Assembly (NCBI GenBank): GCA_027186245.1
Contig: CP114500.1
Location: forward strand, 5,280,001-5,344,000
Direction of reading: 5' to 3'
Length of the DNA: 64,000 nt
From: Coriaria nepalensis
Taxonomy: Eukaryota; Streptophyta; Magnoliopsida; Cucurbitales; Coriariaceae
A program made the translations under genes and the position numbers. This document shows positions 36,395 to 49,036 of this stretch, piece after piece (the first letter of the stretch is position 1; the number at the start of each line of letters is the position of its first letter). Under the pieces are notes generated by a model. It saw only the letters and a list, made by a program, of their open reading frames with translations. It did not search any database and was not told the origin of the DNA.

Positions 36395-39256
36395 TTGGTG
36401 CTCTCGTTCTTATAGTTTGCAATGGCGGAAGAAACTCATCAATCCCGGTTAGAGGAGGCAATAGTGCAAATCCGTGAGCTTCATGAAGCACAGAATGAGC
36501 GATTTGTTCACCAAGAGGGAATGATTGAGGATCTCGCTTCTTCAATTCGGGGTCTCACCGTGGGTCTTCAAGCTCTCGATGGTAAAGTGGAGCAACGTCT
36601 ACGGCGCCCCACATCACCACTGGGTGGAACCGTGCAGCAGTCGGTGCCCCTCCAACAGCCTCATTCCGTGCACCAATCATTTCCATCGGGGTTTACACCT
36701 CAACTCCACCTTACCAGCACGGTCCATTTCCACAAATCCCAGACCCACGTGCACCGTACCCGATTCTGACGCAAATTCAACCAGCCCAACCGGAGCATCT
36801 TTCGGGTCAATCTCCTACCATGAAAACTATGCATTTGGATGTGCCACATTTTTCTGTAGATAACCGATCTGCTTGGATTTCTCAGATTCAACATTATTTC
36901 GATTATTATCACACTATGAATCCTCAACGATTAACGATCACATCCTTTCATTTAGATGCCGATACATTAGATTGGTTCGACTGGATGACTAAAAATCGTC
37001 TAATCACCCATTGGCCAGCCTTCCTACTAGCCATTGAACAATGATTTGGACTGTCGGAATATGAAGATTACTTCGGTAAGCTTAGTAAATTAATGCAAAC
37101 TGGTTCTCTTGCCGAGTTTCAACACCAATTTGAGTTTTTATCAAACAAGATTCCCGATGTTCCCGAACATGTGTTGGTTAGTTATTTTACTTTCGGTTTG
37201 AAAAATGATTTGAGGAAGGAAGTGCAACTTTTTAAACCCGTTACATTGGTGCAAACAATGAGCCTTGCAAGATTATATGATGATAAGGTCACTAATTTGA
37301 AACTGTCAACAAAATCTTGGGTTGATAGTACTTGGAATTCCAAAACGACTTCTTGTATTAAACCGGCGAGTTGTACTATGACTCCAGCCCCTATATCATT
37401 CTCGTCGACCATGGGGTTCGGTGCAAGTTCAAAAGCTTCAGGGCACATTATCAAGAAACTGTCTGCTTCCGAGATGCTAGCCCGAAAGGAAAAGGGGTTG
37501 TGTTATAATTGTGACAAAAAATTTATGTCGGGTCATAAATGCTAGGGTAAACTATTTGTTTCACCACAGAAGAAGAGGAGGAAAATCCCTTTGCTAGTTT
37601 AGAGCCGTTGGATGGTAAGAATGGGGTTGAATCTTCACCAGAAATCGACATTCTAGAAATTAGTTTTCACGCCTTGGCCGGCCAAGTGTGCCCACGCACG
37701 CTTCGTGTTCAAGGCATTATTGGAGGCTTTTTCCCATGCAAACCTGATTGATAGGGGAAGTACTCATAACTTTATTCAAGAAAGGGTGGTTAAGTTTCTA
37801 AAACTTTTGATAAGCTGCTCACCGCATTTTTAAGTGTTAGTGAGTAATGGAGAGAAACTGATTTCTGATGGATATAGTCATAATGTGCTTGTGAAGTTAG
37901 GCGACCAACCGTTTTCGATCGATTTATACGTGTTATAGCTTAAGGAGGCAGCTGTCGTTCTTGACGTATATTGGCTCGAACTTCTTGGTCGGATTTCCAT
38001 GGATTATAAGGGGCTCTATATGGAATTTTGTTGGGAAGGGAAGAATATTAAGTTGAAAGGGGGACTATTAATTACAATGGAACAAGTTCAATTTTATCAA
38101 CTTTGCCACTTGTCTCAAACGGACATCATTGCACAATTCTTCTCGCTAACGGTCATTCCAACTCCGGCCACAGTCCCGACTCTTCTTCCACCAGCAATTA
38201 CTGATCTCTTAGAGAGGTTCTTTAGCTTGTTTGTTGAACCAAAATAGCTGCCGCCATTCTGGGTTTTTGACCATAAAATTCATTTATTACCAGGTTCGAA
38301 CCCAGTTAATGTGCGTCCATACTGCACTTTCAAGAGTCAGAGATGGAGCACTTAGTGTGCGAAATGCTCACTTCTGTGGTGTTATTCGACCGAGCCAAAG
38401 TCCATTCTCTTTGCCAGTCTTATTGGTTAAAAAGAAGGATGGCACGTGGTGGTTTTGTGTGGATTATCGTGCCTTGAACGAAGTTACCGTAAAGGAAACA
38501 TTTCCTATTCCGATCGTGGATGAGCTTCTTGATGAGCTTTATGGGGCATTGATTTTTTCTAAAATCGACCTTCAAGCCAGGTATCATCATCAAATACGGG
38601 TTCACCCGCATGACATCCATAAGACGGCTTTCTGAACACATAAAGGCCATTATGAATTCGTAGTAATGCCATTCGGCCTCACTAATGCCTCTAGCACTTT
38701 CCAAGCTTCAATGAATTCAGATTTTAAGGCATTTCTCCAAAAATTCGTCAGTCTTTTTCGATGACATTTTGGTGTATAGCAAGACAATGGTCGACAATCT
38801 CATTCATCTTCAAAGTGTTTTTGAATGCTTGCAAGCCAACTATTATTATCTCAAGCTATCCAAGTGCGTAGTCGCACAACCCCGGATAGCTTATTTGGGA
38901 CATATTGTGACAGCATCTAGAGTGGAACTAGATCCGAAAAAAATTGAAGCAATCCGACTTTGGCCTGCTCCACATAACTTGAAAACACTTCGAGGGTTTC
39001 ATTAGAAGTTATGCTACTATTGCTTTTTCATTAACTGATTATTAAAAAAAGATGTCTTTCAATGGACTACAACAGCAACCGAGGCATTTGAAGCCTTAAA
39101 GAGAGCCCACATGACAGCCCATGTTCTAGCCTTACCGGATTTCAAAGCATTATTCATCATTCAAATGGATACTTCCAAACTAGGGAATGGTGCAGTCTTA
39201 ATTCAGAACCATAATAAGCCAATTGTCTTCTTTAACAAGAAGGGTCCAAGTCATTA
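36395..39256 (+). mobile_element. Ty3/gypsy gag-pol remnant, truncated in RNase H
   Basis: Gag starts at 36422 (MAEETHQSRLEEAIVQIREL) and continues, after frame shifts, from 36820 (HLDVPHFSVDNRSAWISQIQ) to a CCHC knuckle (LCYNCDKKFMSGHKC, ending 37545). A retropepsin relic follows near 37750 (LIDRGSTHNFIQERVV, with Arg after the catalytic Asp). RT spans about 38390-39005: [47 protein letters not shown], and FFDDILVYS as the catalytic box. The start of RNase H (ALPDFKALFIIQMDTS) is visible before the element breaks off near 39256. Integrase and 3' LTR are missing. Multiple stops make it inactive. Gag style suggests a chromovirus, but this is not certain. Confidence 0.88.
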
Positions 39257-40156
39257 AGAGAAGAAATAAATAAAAATGATCGAATCAAATCATCCGACCC
39301 GATTCAGTCAGATGATATAACAAATGATAGAGTTTCGATTAGATCAAATTTAACCCATTCTAACCGATAATCGGATCGACCGATTCTCAACCCTAATTTA
39401 AATTATCATTTTATGTAGTTTCAGCAGTATGTGAGAGAGGCGCAGGAAAAGGTGATGTGAGCCCACTCCTTGAAGCTTTAAAGAAAGCGATGAAACAAAA
39501 TAATCGAACATAATATTTTCCCACAAGTCAAAAGAAATATTTCTAGGGAAACCCAGCCGACCAAGAAAAGAAAAGCTACCACACCTCACCTCCTCCTCTC
39601 TTTCTATCTGGTTCCATGTGCTTTATCTTTCCAGATTCTATAGTATTTCATTAATTGTCAAAGACATCTAATCTACTAAATTAATAATGGATTTTTATTC
39701 CATTTAAAGACTATTATGCCCTTCTTCAATTTGCTCAATCTTTCCCACATACCTGTGAGAGATTTGCCCATGCACTTACACGATTATAGATGATACTCAA
39801 TGTTTGAATTGAAGACATTAGGTGAAATTTATATTGAAGTTTTAAAGAACAAAACATATATAATGTATTTTAAAAAATTAATTATCAATCAATTTTTTTA
39901 AAAAAAATTTGATAATATCGATCTGATATTAAGAGAGATTATTTAGATATTAAAATTATATTTAACTTAACTAGTTTAAATCCTAAAAAAGATTAAAAAA
40001 AAAAATTAAAAAAAATGAGTGGATTACTACTAACCAGTTCAAACCTTCCTACTTACATATTTGGAGCTTCCAAATCTTGTACGTGAGTTAAAATCCAGTT
40101 AATGTTCTCTAAAAGCTTATTAGAGTGTTTGGACAATTATAGTTTGAAGTTTAAAA

Positions 40157-40192
<36 letters not shown>

Positions 40193-40495
40193 TTTCAAAC
40201 CTAGATATATATTTGTAGCTTGAGGACTTACTCGTAATTTCCTTTCTCCATTGTATATGTACCTTTTATTTATTCTATGATTTCAATTTGTTCTTGGTTC
40301 CCTAAATAAATGTGTATTGTCGCGTTTCAAAATCATCTTTCCATTCACTTTTTCTTAAAACTTCTTAACCTCTCTATTTCTCTCTCTCTTTGTAAGCTTT
40401 TCTTTCTCTCTCTTTCTTTAGCCCTAGCTTTACGCTGGTTCATGGATATTGAACCCCAGTGGGCTCTTGGGGGGTGGTTTCTTGTTCCAAATTGC
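39257..40495. other. spacer and upstream region of the TDIF gene
   Basis: Just after the gypsy truncation, 39270-39400 carries ATCCGACCCGATTCAG and ends ACCGATTCTCAACCCTAATT, resembling one end of a small hAT-like element. A (CT)n run lies at 40159-40187. The stretch 40310-40495 is open in frame with the CLE coding sequence and is CT-rich, as in a 5' UTR. No TATA box was fixed. Confidence 0.45.
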
Positions 40496-40807
40496 ATGGC
40501 AGCTGCACCTAAGACATCATCATCACCACCCGTCACTGAATTTCAAGCAAAATCCCACCCTTCTGTTTTCTTTATCGCCCTACTCTTCATATTCTTTCTT
40601 CTCATAAGCATTTCCTACAATATAGAGCCCTTAATGGGAGCTACACCCACAAAGAGACTTCTTTTCGATTCCTTCGACTCGAACACGGCATCCACCAGTA
40701 CAAACTTGAAGCCAAAGAGATCCCATAATTGGTATTCTTCTTCAAACAATCAGCTTAGAGAAGAAGCTCATGAAGTACCAAGCGGTCCCAATCCGATTTC
40801 AAATTAG
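40496..40807 (+). CDS. CLE44: CLE41/CLE44-type precursor of the TDIF peptide
   Basis: Secreted peptide precursor. The C-terminal 12 residues, HEVPSGPNPISN (codons 40769-40804), are identical to TDIF, the ligand of the receptor kinase TDR/PXY. TDIF made in phloem keeps cambial cells dividing and blocks xylem vessel differentiation. The residues just before it (LREEA) fit the processing region. From ATG at 40496 the precursor is 103 residues with a hydrophobic secretion segment near 24-41 (VFFIALLFIFFLLISISY), matching the usual length. The frame stays open upstream to ATGs at 40442 and 40310. I prefer 40496 for length and for placement of the signal segment. There is no intron in the coding part. 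CLE41 versus CLE44 cannot be settled, since both encode the same peptide. Confidence 0.93.
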   Translation: MAAAPKTSSSPPVTEFQAKSHPSVFFIALLFIFFLLISISYNIEPLMGATPTKRLLFDSFDSNTASTSTNLKPKRSHNWYSSSNNQLREEAHEVPSGPNPISN

Positions 40808-42440
40808 AAGAGAAAACGAAAAAAGAAAAGAAAAGGGTAAGCAAGAATGAGAGAGTTATGATCAAGCCCGCCCAGTTGTTAAAATCTTTATAGAGTATTT
40901 ATCCCAGTTATGAGACGTTTGTTATAATTTTGTTGCCATGTTCGTAATCTGCCCCTCGCTCTTTGATTGCTGTTTTATTTTGTTGGGATACTGTATATGA
41001 GGAGGTAAACCCTATTTACTTTTTTTAAAAGCTGGATGGTGGTATATATATTTATATGTGGATGGTATACTGCTAATTAGGTTAAATATTAAGCATTTAA
41101 GTGTTTGATCTAGTGGGTAAAATTCTATATATATTTTTTTTATTCTACATGCTATGAAATTCTTGTGTTTTCTATATATATTGATTTTCTAAATCTCAAC
41201 TTCTAGAAAGTAATGATAATTATTTATCCTTTCTTCTTTTTTTTTTCTTTTTTTTTTTGTTTGTAATATTTTATTTTATTATAATAATTATGCTGATAAT
41301 TAGAACAATTGAGCCCCAGTTTAAACCTGAGGTGGTGCGTTGAAGAAATTATACAATACTCCTAGATATTTTAATGGTTACTTTATATACTAATAGTATC
41401 ATGAGGCTGACCATATAGAGAAGAGAATCATCAAAAAAAAAAAAAAAAAACACTTTTTCATACATTAGGCGTATTGTAGGAAATCTGGTTGAGTAATAGG
41501 TTTAAGAATGGGTTGAATAGGGCACGAGACGATTAGTAGGGAGATACGTATCTTAACACTAGAAAGAGATCACGGACACCATAAGATCCACTCCCTACCA
41601 GTCTGTGTTTAGGTGATTATGTCAGAGTTCTAAGAAAGACAAGTACCGGTATTTGGTTGTTGATAGAGTCTCGGGGTCGATCCAGAAAAAAATTGAGATA
41701 ACAAAACATATTATATGAAAATTAAGACAACCGGAAATAAATTTCTAGGTAAATATTCATTTAAATTCTGACGTAACCCAATCCATAAAGGTTTGCCCAT
41801 TCTTTGGGGATGTATCTCAATCCCAGTGTGGTTAAAATTAATACGTTTTCTAAACTAGAGTTTAACAAGCTGAAATGTATAGATGAACTTTACACCCAGA
41901 AAACGAGCTACCCATTTGTCAAAGCCATGCATACTAACTACTTTAACCGAGCTTAGTCCAAAAACAAAAAGAAAGAAAGAAACAGTAATAGAAAGAAGAA
42001 GAAGCAGCAGCCACGCCTGGCTAGAAATAGAATGGGTGGGTTGCATGGGGCTAGAACTATGCATAGAAACAGAACTTCGAACTCAACTCCTTATTTTATT
42101 TTATTTTTATTTTTTTAACACCTTTTTAGTCAAAAATGCTGTTGGGTTTGAAAGCTAGAGTGATTAATTGTAAAGGCTCAAACAGCTGACACCAAACCCC
42201 ACCCTTTCCTTTTTTTTTTTTTTTTTTTTAAATTTTGGCCTTTTAGGACTTTGGCTTTTTGTTCACTCAATTAACGCATATTTCGTTTAAAGCTGGTACC
42301 AATATAAGTAACATGTCTTTTATGATCAGAGACCCGACATGTCTTTTTATGGTCAAGAGAAATGAGAGAGAGAGAAACCCTCCTATGATTTGATAATAAT
42401 TACTGTCTCATTTCCCCTCGTTGAATGTGCTGTTAGATAG
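40808..42440. other. 3' UTR of the TDIF gene, then spacer
   Basis: About 200 bases of plausible 3' UTR, then AT-rich DNA with homopolymers. The segment at about 41460-41830 is more complex and contains CTCGGGGTCGATCC; it may be element-derived. No protein match. Confidence 0.35.
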
Positions 42441-43820
42441 GCTTAATGATGGCTGGGTTCCTACCATAAGCTACTTATGATCTCAGCCATTATATCTTTC
42501 AAGTTTCATCTGGACCCTTCATTTTTATTTACCTACCCATTAATCCCTTTTGAGTTTTGGTTCTTTTCCCAACGTCTTCATTATCTCCACTGCAAGGCGC
42601 GCTCAACTCTCCGGCGCTGCATGACTTCCGGCCTCCGGCGCCGCACGTCTTCTAGCCTCTGGAGCCCAGATTGAGAAAGCGTCATCTTCTTCTTCCTGTT
42701 TGCGCTGATATTCAGCACGATATACACGAAAACATCTTCGATCTATAGAGGGCGAAGCAAAAGCGCACTACTTCAATTTCCACGACTATACAAGATCTCT
42801 GATTTTGGAGCGAAACGAAACCATATTGGTGCGATTGTCAAATCTCTGGCAAGTGATATTTTCCTTCTTGCTGTAGGTTTTAGCATGGAAGAATTGATGA
42901 ACGTTCCAGTCGGTAGGAGAAGAAAATATTGCGATGTTGTAACTCTGATTGTTATCATTCTCGGAACAAACAAGCGTATCACTAACGCATCGACCTTTGT
43001 GTAACAATCCCGGCTGCTTCTTCGCTGAAGTATAGGATTATAGTTCCTCTCTGTAGTTTTTTTTTCTTTTTTTATAGCGCAAATTGTATATATTGCAAGA
43101 TTAATTGCATTGAGTTTGAAATTTGAATAGTACATAACTTTCTCGACATATAATATAAACATCTTCTAATGCACCATTCTATCAAATCAGTGTTGTGGTG
43201 ATGTTTTATTGATCTATTGCATATATCAGACTCTCAATTAGTCCATAGAACATTACAACTCTTTCTTTAAAAGGTGTCAAATTGGATGACCCTAAGATGA
43301 ACAATAAAAGACAAATAAGGAAAAGGGTAGCCCCTTGAATGATTTTCAGATTTTGTTAGGAAAAAAAAGAGATAAAAAGAATCATATTCTTTTGAATAGC
43401 AAGAGTCAAAGATGCTAGTTATGAATATCCAGACAAGCCTGCTTGATGTTCTTAGTTTTCATTATCTAAAACAGTTGAAAATTGCAAAAAAAAATAGTCC
43501 AAAATCAAAGATGTTGACGGATATATCGTGCTCCAAGCAGCACAGTAGTGGATCTTAGCACAAAATCCCATCCCAGGAAGATGACGCTTTCTCTCTAGTT
43601 GGATTCCAGAGGCCGGAGGCCGGAAGTGGTGGGGCGCCGGAGGCCGGAAGAGCCTTGCAGCGGAGAGAATAAAGATGTTGAGAAGAGAATCAAAACTCAA
43701 AAGGACTGGTAAATAAAAATGAAAGGTTCAGATTAAACTTGAAAACTTAAACGACTGAGATGTACTATAATAGTTCCTATAATAAGTAGCTACAGTGGAA
43801 CCCCAACCCTACTATAAGCA
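42441..43820. mobile_element. non-autonomous element with about 300-bp terminal inverted repeats
   Basis: 42441 to about 42730 aligns with the reverse complement of about 43515-43820. Shared blocks are GGGTTCC, AGCTACTTAT, TCATTTTTATTTACC, CTTTTGAGTTTTG, CACTGCAAGG versus CGCTGCAAGG, CCGGCCTCCGGCGCC, GAGAAAGCGTCATCTTC and AGCACGATATA. Such long inverted repeats with a short non-transposase interior are typical of Mutator-like non-autonomous or fold-back elements. The repeats contain a GC-rich CCGGCCTCCGG segment that stands out from the AT-rich surroundings. The interior (42730-43515) includes minus-strand frames (for example 42786-43007) that I cannot assign. No target duplication was identified. 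Confidence 0.7.
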
Positions 43821-44570
43821 CCTGTACTTACTGTGGCAAATGATATGACCTATGACATATTTTTAATCATAAAGCTAAGGCACTCGCGTAAAGAATGATA
43901 GTGTGAATCTTTTATATTTACTTTAATAATATTGCTGCCCGTATGTAAATTTCATCGTGTAAATGCACCGTGCGGTTTTGATATTATATTGTTCCAAAAT
44001 TTTGTGATACGGGGGTTTTGAAATTGTATTATATTTTTATATTTTGGATATGTATTAATTGTATTATATTGGTGAATTTAAGTATGGTTGTGGTGTCGTG
44101 TGTTATTTTTATTTTATAGGTTGAATATATCGTCAAGCTATCGAGTAAATTAGAAGTTATGATATTTGATGGATATAAAGTTTCATTGACCAATTGAATA
44201 TACTAAAAGTTATGATACTGTGTCGAAAGCCCCTTCAACTATCGAGTATCATAACTGATAGCTTATAAAGTGAGTAATAATTAAAAAACAAAAAATAATA
44301 TTATTAATATAGTTTAAGACTATCTTAATATAATAGTTAAAAAAAAAGAAAATCAAAATTAATACATAAATATATTATTAAGGTCTTACTACATATTATT
44401 CGTTTAAAATCTAGCATATCATGAAAGTATCAAAATATGCATTATAAGTATACAAAATAAAATAGATTTTGAGATACTCGATGTCTCGAATCAAAGTATC
44501 AAACTATATATAATCATATTATCAAAGTATATAAAGTTAATATATTTTTAAGAAAAAATTATATTGTGAG
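43821..44570. other. AT-rich spacer, no gene recognised
   Basis: No frame or motif could be supported. Confidence 0.4.
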
Positions 44571-45440
44571 GCCCCGCACTGCATTGCATGGGTGCGGTGC
44601 GTGGCCTGACACTATATAATTTTTTGGAGGAGGAAACAAATCGCACCACACCGAAACGTGTGGTTCAATCGGGTTTAAAGTCATCTGCTCACCCATAGTC
44701 GTATATGTAGTATTTTTTATAGATATGGATCTGCAATATATGTGCATGTAGGAGTAAGTTGGTTGCTCCGAACCCGATCGAACCGTGTTATCAAACTGTA
44801 CATCTCAGTGTAATGTGGTTAGTTTTCTCCCCCTAAAACAATATGCAATGCGGTGTACATCTCAATGTAGTGTGTGCATTTATGAATTTTATATATTTTG
44901 ATAATATAATTTAATAATTTGTGATGTTTTTAATTAATTAGTTGTAAATTTTGATGATATAAATTGATAATTTTATTTGGATTATTATTGATTTCTTATA
45001 TTTTGATAATTTTATTACATAAGAATTAAAATGTGTGAATAACTAATAATACTTTAATGCACACGAAAAATTATTAGGAGAACTTAAGTCTGCCTCCAAA
45101 AGAAGAGCAGATATGTGAAATTAGACTTTCTGAAGAAAAATATAGTAGAGAAGATAATAATAATAATAATAATATAATATGAAAAAAGTAGTATGTGTAA
45201 CTTTTTTTTATAAAAACACACAAATAATTGTAGAGTATTTGAAAATGAGAAAAAAAGTTAGAATGCAAGTGATGGAAAAATATAAAAAAGTTAAAATTAA
45301 AATTAAAATAAAAACTGCAAACCTCACTGCATTATTGCGCCACCGCACCAAAATTTATCAGAGTAGTGTGGTGTTAATAAAAAAAAAATGTGGTACAGTT
45401 TCGGGATCTTCGCACTGCAAAATTTCAATGCAGTGTAGGC
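44571..45440. repeat. probable small DNA-element remnant (GCGGTGCG-type ends)
   Basis: GC-rich motifs at the left (GGGTGCGGTGCGTGGCC near 44590; CGCACCACACCGAAACG near 44643) and right (CGCCACCGCACC near 45339; GTTTCGGGATCTTCGCACTG near 45398) enclose very AT-rich DNA. Repeated GCGGTGCGG-like termini with an AT-rich core are common in non-autonomous hAT-type elements. A (TAA)n microsatellite lies at about 45152-45175. Boundaries are uncertain. Confidence 0.4.
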
Positions 45441-48400
45441 TTAATTTTAATTTGTTTTTATGTTTTTATATTATATTAAAAAAAATTAAGAATAAAAATA
45501 GGCCTCTGCTTCTTCTTGATCTTCTTTCTTTCTCTTTTTTTTTTTTTTTTTTTTTTCCTTTTTTATTCATCTTGGTCCATCGATGTCCTCTAATCTCTTC
45601 CATTCTAATCATTCAAAAAACAAAAACAAAAAAAATTTATATGACATGTCATGTCTATATGTCATATCATCAGACTTTGAAAACAGTAGAATCAAGAAGT
45701 TGTTTGACACATTTGAGAACTTACACTCTTTTGGCACCTCAAAACAAAATTCTGAGGGTTTTTTTTTTAAGCATTTCAAAATACAAAATTTTTGGTGCAG
45801 GAAGGAGCCTTCTGGCCTTTAAAAAAAAAAATGGAGATTTTTTAATCTTAATTTATAATATTTTATTTAACTATTTTTTTTTTTATAATTAGATATATTT
45901 ATATCTTAAATATTAGAAAAGAGATATTAAGTTATTAATAGAGTTAAAATCTTACATAACTAATAATAAAAAGAGAAAATATTTATGTGAATAAAAAAAT
46001 AGGTTTCACAAATTCACTCTCTCTTCATTTATATTATAGGATAAATATGATATGTGAATAATGTAGGTTTTAAACTTAAGGGGTCTCACCTTCACCTAAG
46101 TATGTGTATCGGGTCAATTCCGACCCGATCTGATCCGTTACTTATAAATACATTATATTATACTAAATAAAACTATGATGTTTGCATGATAGAAGAAAAT
46201 ATTCAACATTTTTTCATAGGATCAATGTTTTATTCTATATTCAAATTAGAAAATGGAAACAAAATTTCAATCATTTAAACTATACTATAGCTAAAATTTG
46301 ACGAAATACAAAGCAATTTATAGCTATATATAATATATATATATATATATATAGTATAATACAAGCATTGATAAGAAGAACTGCAATTTAGGGCCAGCAA
46401 CTTGATTTCTATCTCTCTCTCTATAATTTTCATAATTCTCTTCAATCATGCATTGATAAAAAAAAAAAAAAATACGCCAAAGGAGAACTACACTTATTGC
46501 AAATTGATAAGAAAATAAGATTACCCCTAATTTCTATTTAGAGTATTTTTTTTCCTAACATACAGATTCACTTGTTTTCTCATCGAACCAACGGCCTATG
46601 TATCATCTTTTGCTATTGGAAGCAACAACATAGTGCTTCAACAGTATAATTGCATGTAAAGGTAAAAATTAGGTTGTAATTCTTGCAAAACATAATAAAA
46701 TACTTCAATGCATATGCATCCAAGGGCCTTTTAAGGTGGCCATGAATGTCTGTAATTTTTATACTTTCTTCATCACCCGATGTCTATTTAAAAATGATCA
46801 GATTAGATCGGATCAATTCGTAAAATATAAATATATTTTGAAAAACATGTATAAAGTTCCAGCCACACTCCAGACAATACTCCTGCAATGGCTGGAAGGA
46901 CTTTTCAAATTCTTGAACAGAGTTAACTACAACCTTGAGTTCAATCTTTTGTCTTTGAAGTCAATCTCCATATGGCCTTACATAATAATACTATAACATA
47001 GTAAATACTAAGATTCAAAAATCAGATTACAAGACACATAAAATATGTTAAGAAAATCTCTCAAGATTCAGACCCATAAATAGAATTGTTAGAGAAGGTT
47101 AAATTAACAGAATAGAATAACAATTTTACCATTTGCTCGTCATCTTCTATATATTGAGTTCATCTTAGAAGGTAGTTATATTCAAACGTGAATCATTCTT
47201 AATTATTTGGCACCTGAAAATCATAATTATATAACACAACTGTGAATGGTCAGATATATGAAGGAAATATATGCTATTGTAGCATGCATGTTCATCATAT
47301 TCATGATCCGTAGCAACTTTTGGTTTCTCATGAGGTTGAAATCAAGTCTGGTATTTCCTGTATTACCTCAATGATATTGCTTCTTCAACTCTCTTGCAGC
47401 CAGATACTGTAGGTACGTGTTCTGCATGAGGAAATACAAAATATTACATGAAAAATAGAAAGTAACTTACTGGGTGAAAGTAAAAATAAAACAAGGTGCC
47501 GGTGCCATTAGGTTCATGAAACAGGTGGTAGAAGTTCTTTCGTATGTAATGATGTGATATCATATTTCATCTTCCCTGCTGAAACATGTATTAGATTCTG
47601 AAATACAAAAATGGTGGTAGGTAACAATAGCTTCAACCACAAACAAATAAGAATATCATAGTAATATGTTTAACACCTTCAAACCAGACATTGATTCCAT
47701 GATCTTATCCATGCTGGCAGAGAGACTCACAAAGTTTGAAAAGTTGTCGATGAGTATTAAAAGAAAATAATATAATATTTAGTTTGATATGACATATAAT
47801 GCCTAGATATGACTTTGGCTCAACTTTTAATTATATATATATATGTGAGATATGTTCTATGTATCATCATGTATAAATCGCTTCCAAACATAAGTAGTCC
47901 CAAGTACATTACAGAAGATATCATCACAGCTATTCATATCTATTCCATTTAATACGTGGTTACAACAATTACAAAAATTATATATAGACTAAAAAATCAA
48001 AATCAAAATCAATTTACAAGTTACAACAGCCAGAACAAATACAATAATATAACTCCATCACCTGGCAAAAGGTACAAAAATAAGGATATTTATTTTACAG
48101 TAATTGATACTCTGACTTAGCAGAAACGAAACTCCCTACCCTTCTGTTTCTTTCAACCCGGTCTGCTTTAAATTCCGAAATCCATGCTCTTATCCACAAT
48201 TCTATAAAGTAAGAGTAGTTACGAGTTATAGACTTGTACTACTATTACCTGCAATATATTCCTATCATTCATTGCCATTAACCAAGTAGGAGAAGAAGAA
48301 CAAAATATGCGACATGATCGAAAATAGCATAATCTAGTAATCTTAGATAATCACAGTATCAACTCAAAAACCAGCTAACAATGAATGAGAGGCCCAAATA

Positions 48401-48718
48401 ACTTATTAAGTGACTGTGATAAGTTTCAAATTTGTATGAATCATTATATAGAGAAAGCTAGGAACTTGAATCTTGAATCCCTATGTAAGGATGCTGGGAC
48501 CCATATACATTACCTAGATCCGCAACACAAACTATTTTCTTTTTCTGAATGCCGGGATGAAAAATAAACAGCTTAAAATTTGCTACTAATTAATCTCATC
48601 GAACAAAAATGAAAATGACAGAGAAAACCATTTTGATTGATAAATACAGAAGAGAAGATGAGTAACTCCCGTATAAATATCTGTAAGGAATTGTCCTTGT
48701 TTGTTTATTTGCGATTAC
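45441..48718. other. long AT-rich intergenic stretch, no gene recognised
   Basis: Contains poly-T runs near 45535-45556, a (TA)n run near 46328-46352, and isolated CCGACCCGATCTGATCC-type motifs near 46110 resembling hAT-like ends elsewhere in the window. The 237-codon plus-strand frame at 45179-45892 is Lys/Phe/Ile-rich translation of AT-rich DNA and is not supported as a gene. Sequence from about 47000 to 48700 shows no domain on either strand. Confidence 0.4.
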
Positions 48719-49036
48719 AAAAAACAAAAACAAAAACAAAAACAAAAACAAAAACAAAAACAAAAACAAAAACAAAAACAAAAACAAAAACAAAAACAAA
48801 AACAAAAACAAAAACAAAAACAAAAACAAAAACAAAAACAAAAACAAAAACAAAAACAAAAACAAAAACAAAAACAAAAACAAAAACAAAAAAAAAAACA
48901 AAAACAAAAACAAAAACAAAAACAAAAAAAAAAACAAAAACAAAAAAAAAAAGAAAAAAAAAAACAAAAACAAAAACAAAAACAAAAACAAAAACAAAAA
49001 CAAAAACAAAAACAAAAACAAAAACAAAAACAAAAA
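48719..49036. repeat. (CAAAAA)n hexanucleotide array, about 320 bp
   Basis: Near-perfect CAAAAA units with three impure patches between about 48890 and 48960, where a C is lost or replaced by G. Long Lys/Thr, Lys/Gln and Phe/Leu frames across it (for example 48596-49105 minus) are products of the repeat, not genes. Confidence 0.97.

Noticed and set aside
36525..36863. Alternative frame over the gypsy gag (112 codons)
   Set aside because: Partly a frameshifted shadow of gag; it only marks where the gag frame is broken.
42773..43162. 129-codon minus-strand frame in the long-TIR element
   Set aside because: Some residues look protein-like, but two frames compete and no domain can be named. Left as an unassigned interior.
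45179..45892. 237-codon frame
   Set aside because: Phe/Lys/Ile-rich translation of AT-rich and poly-T DNA; no domain and no plausible gene context.
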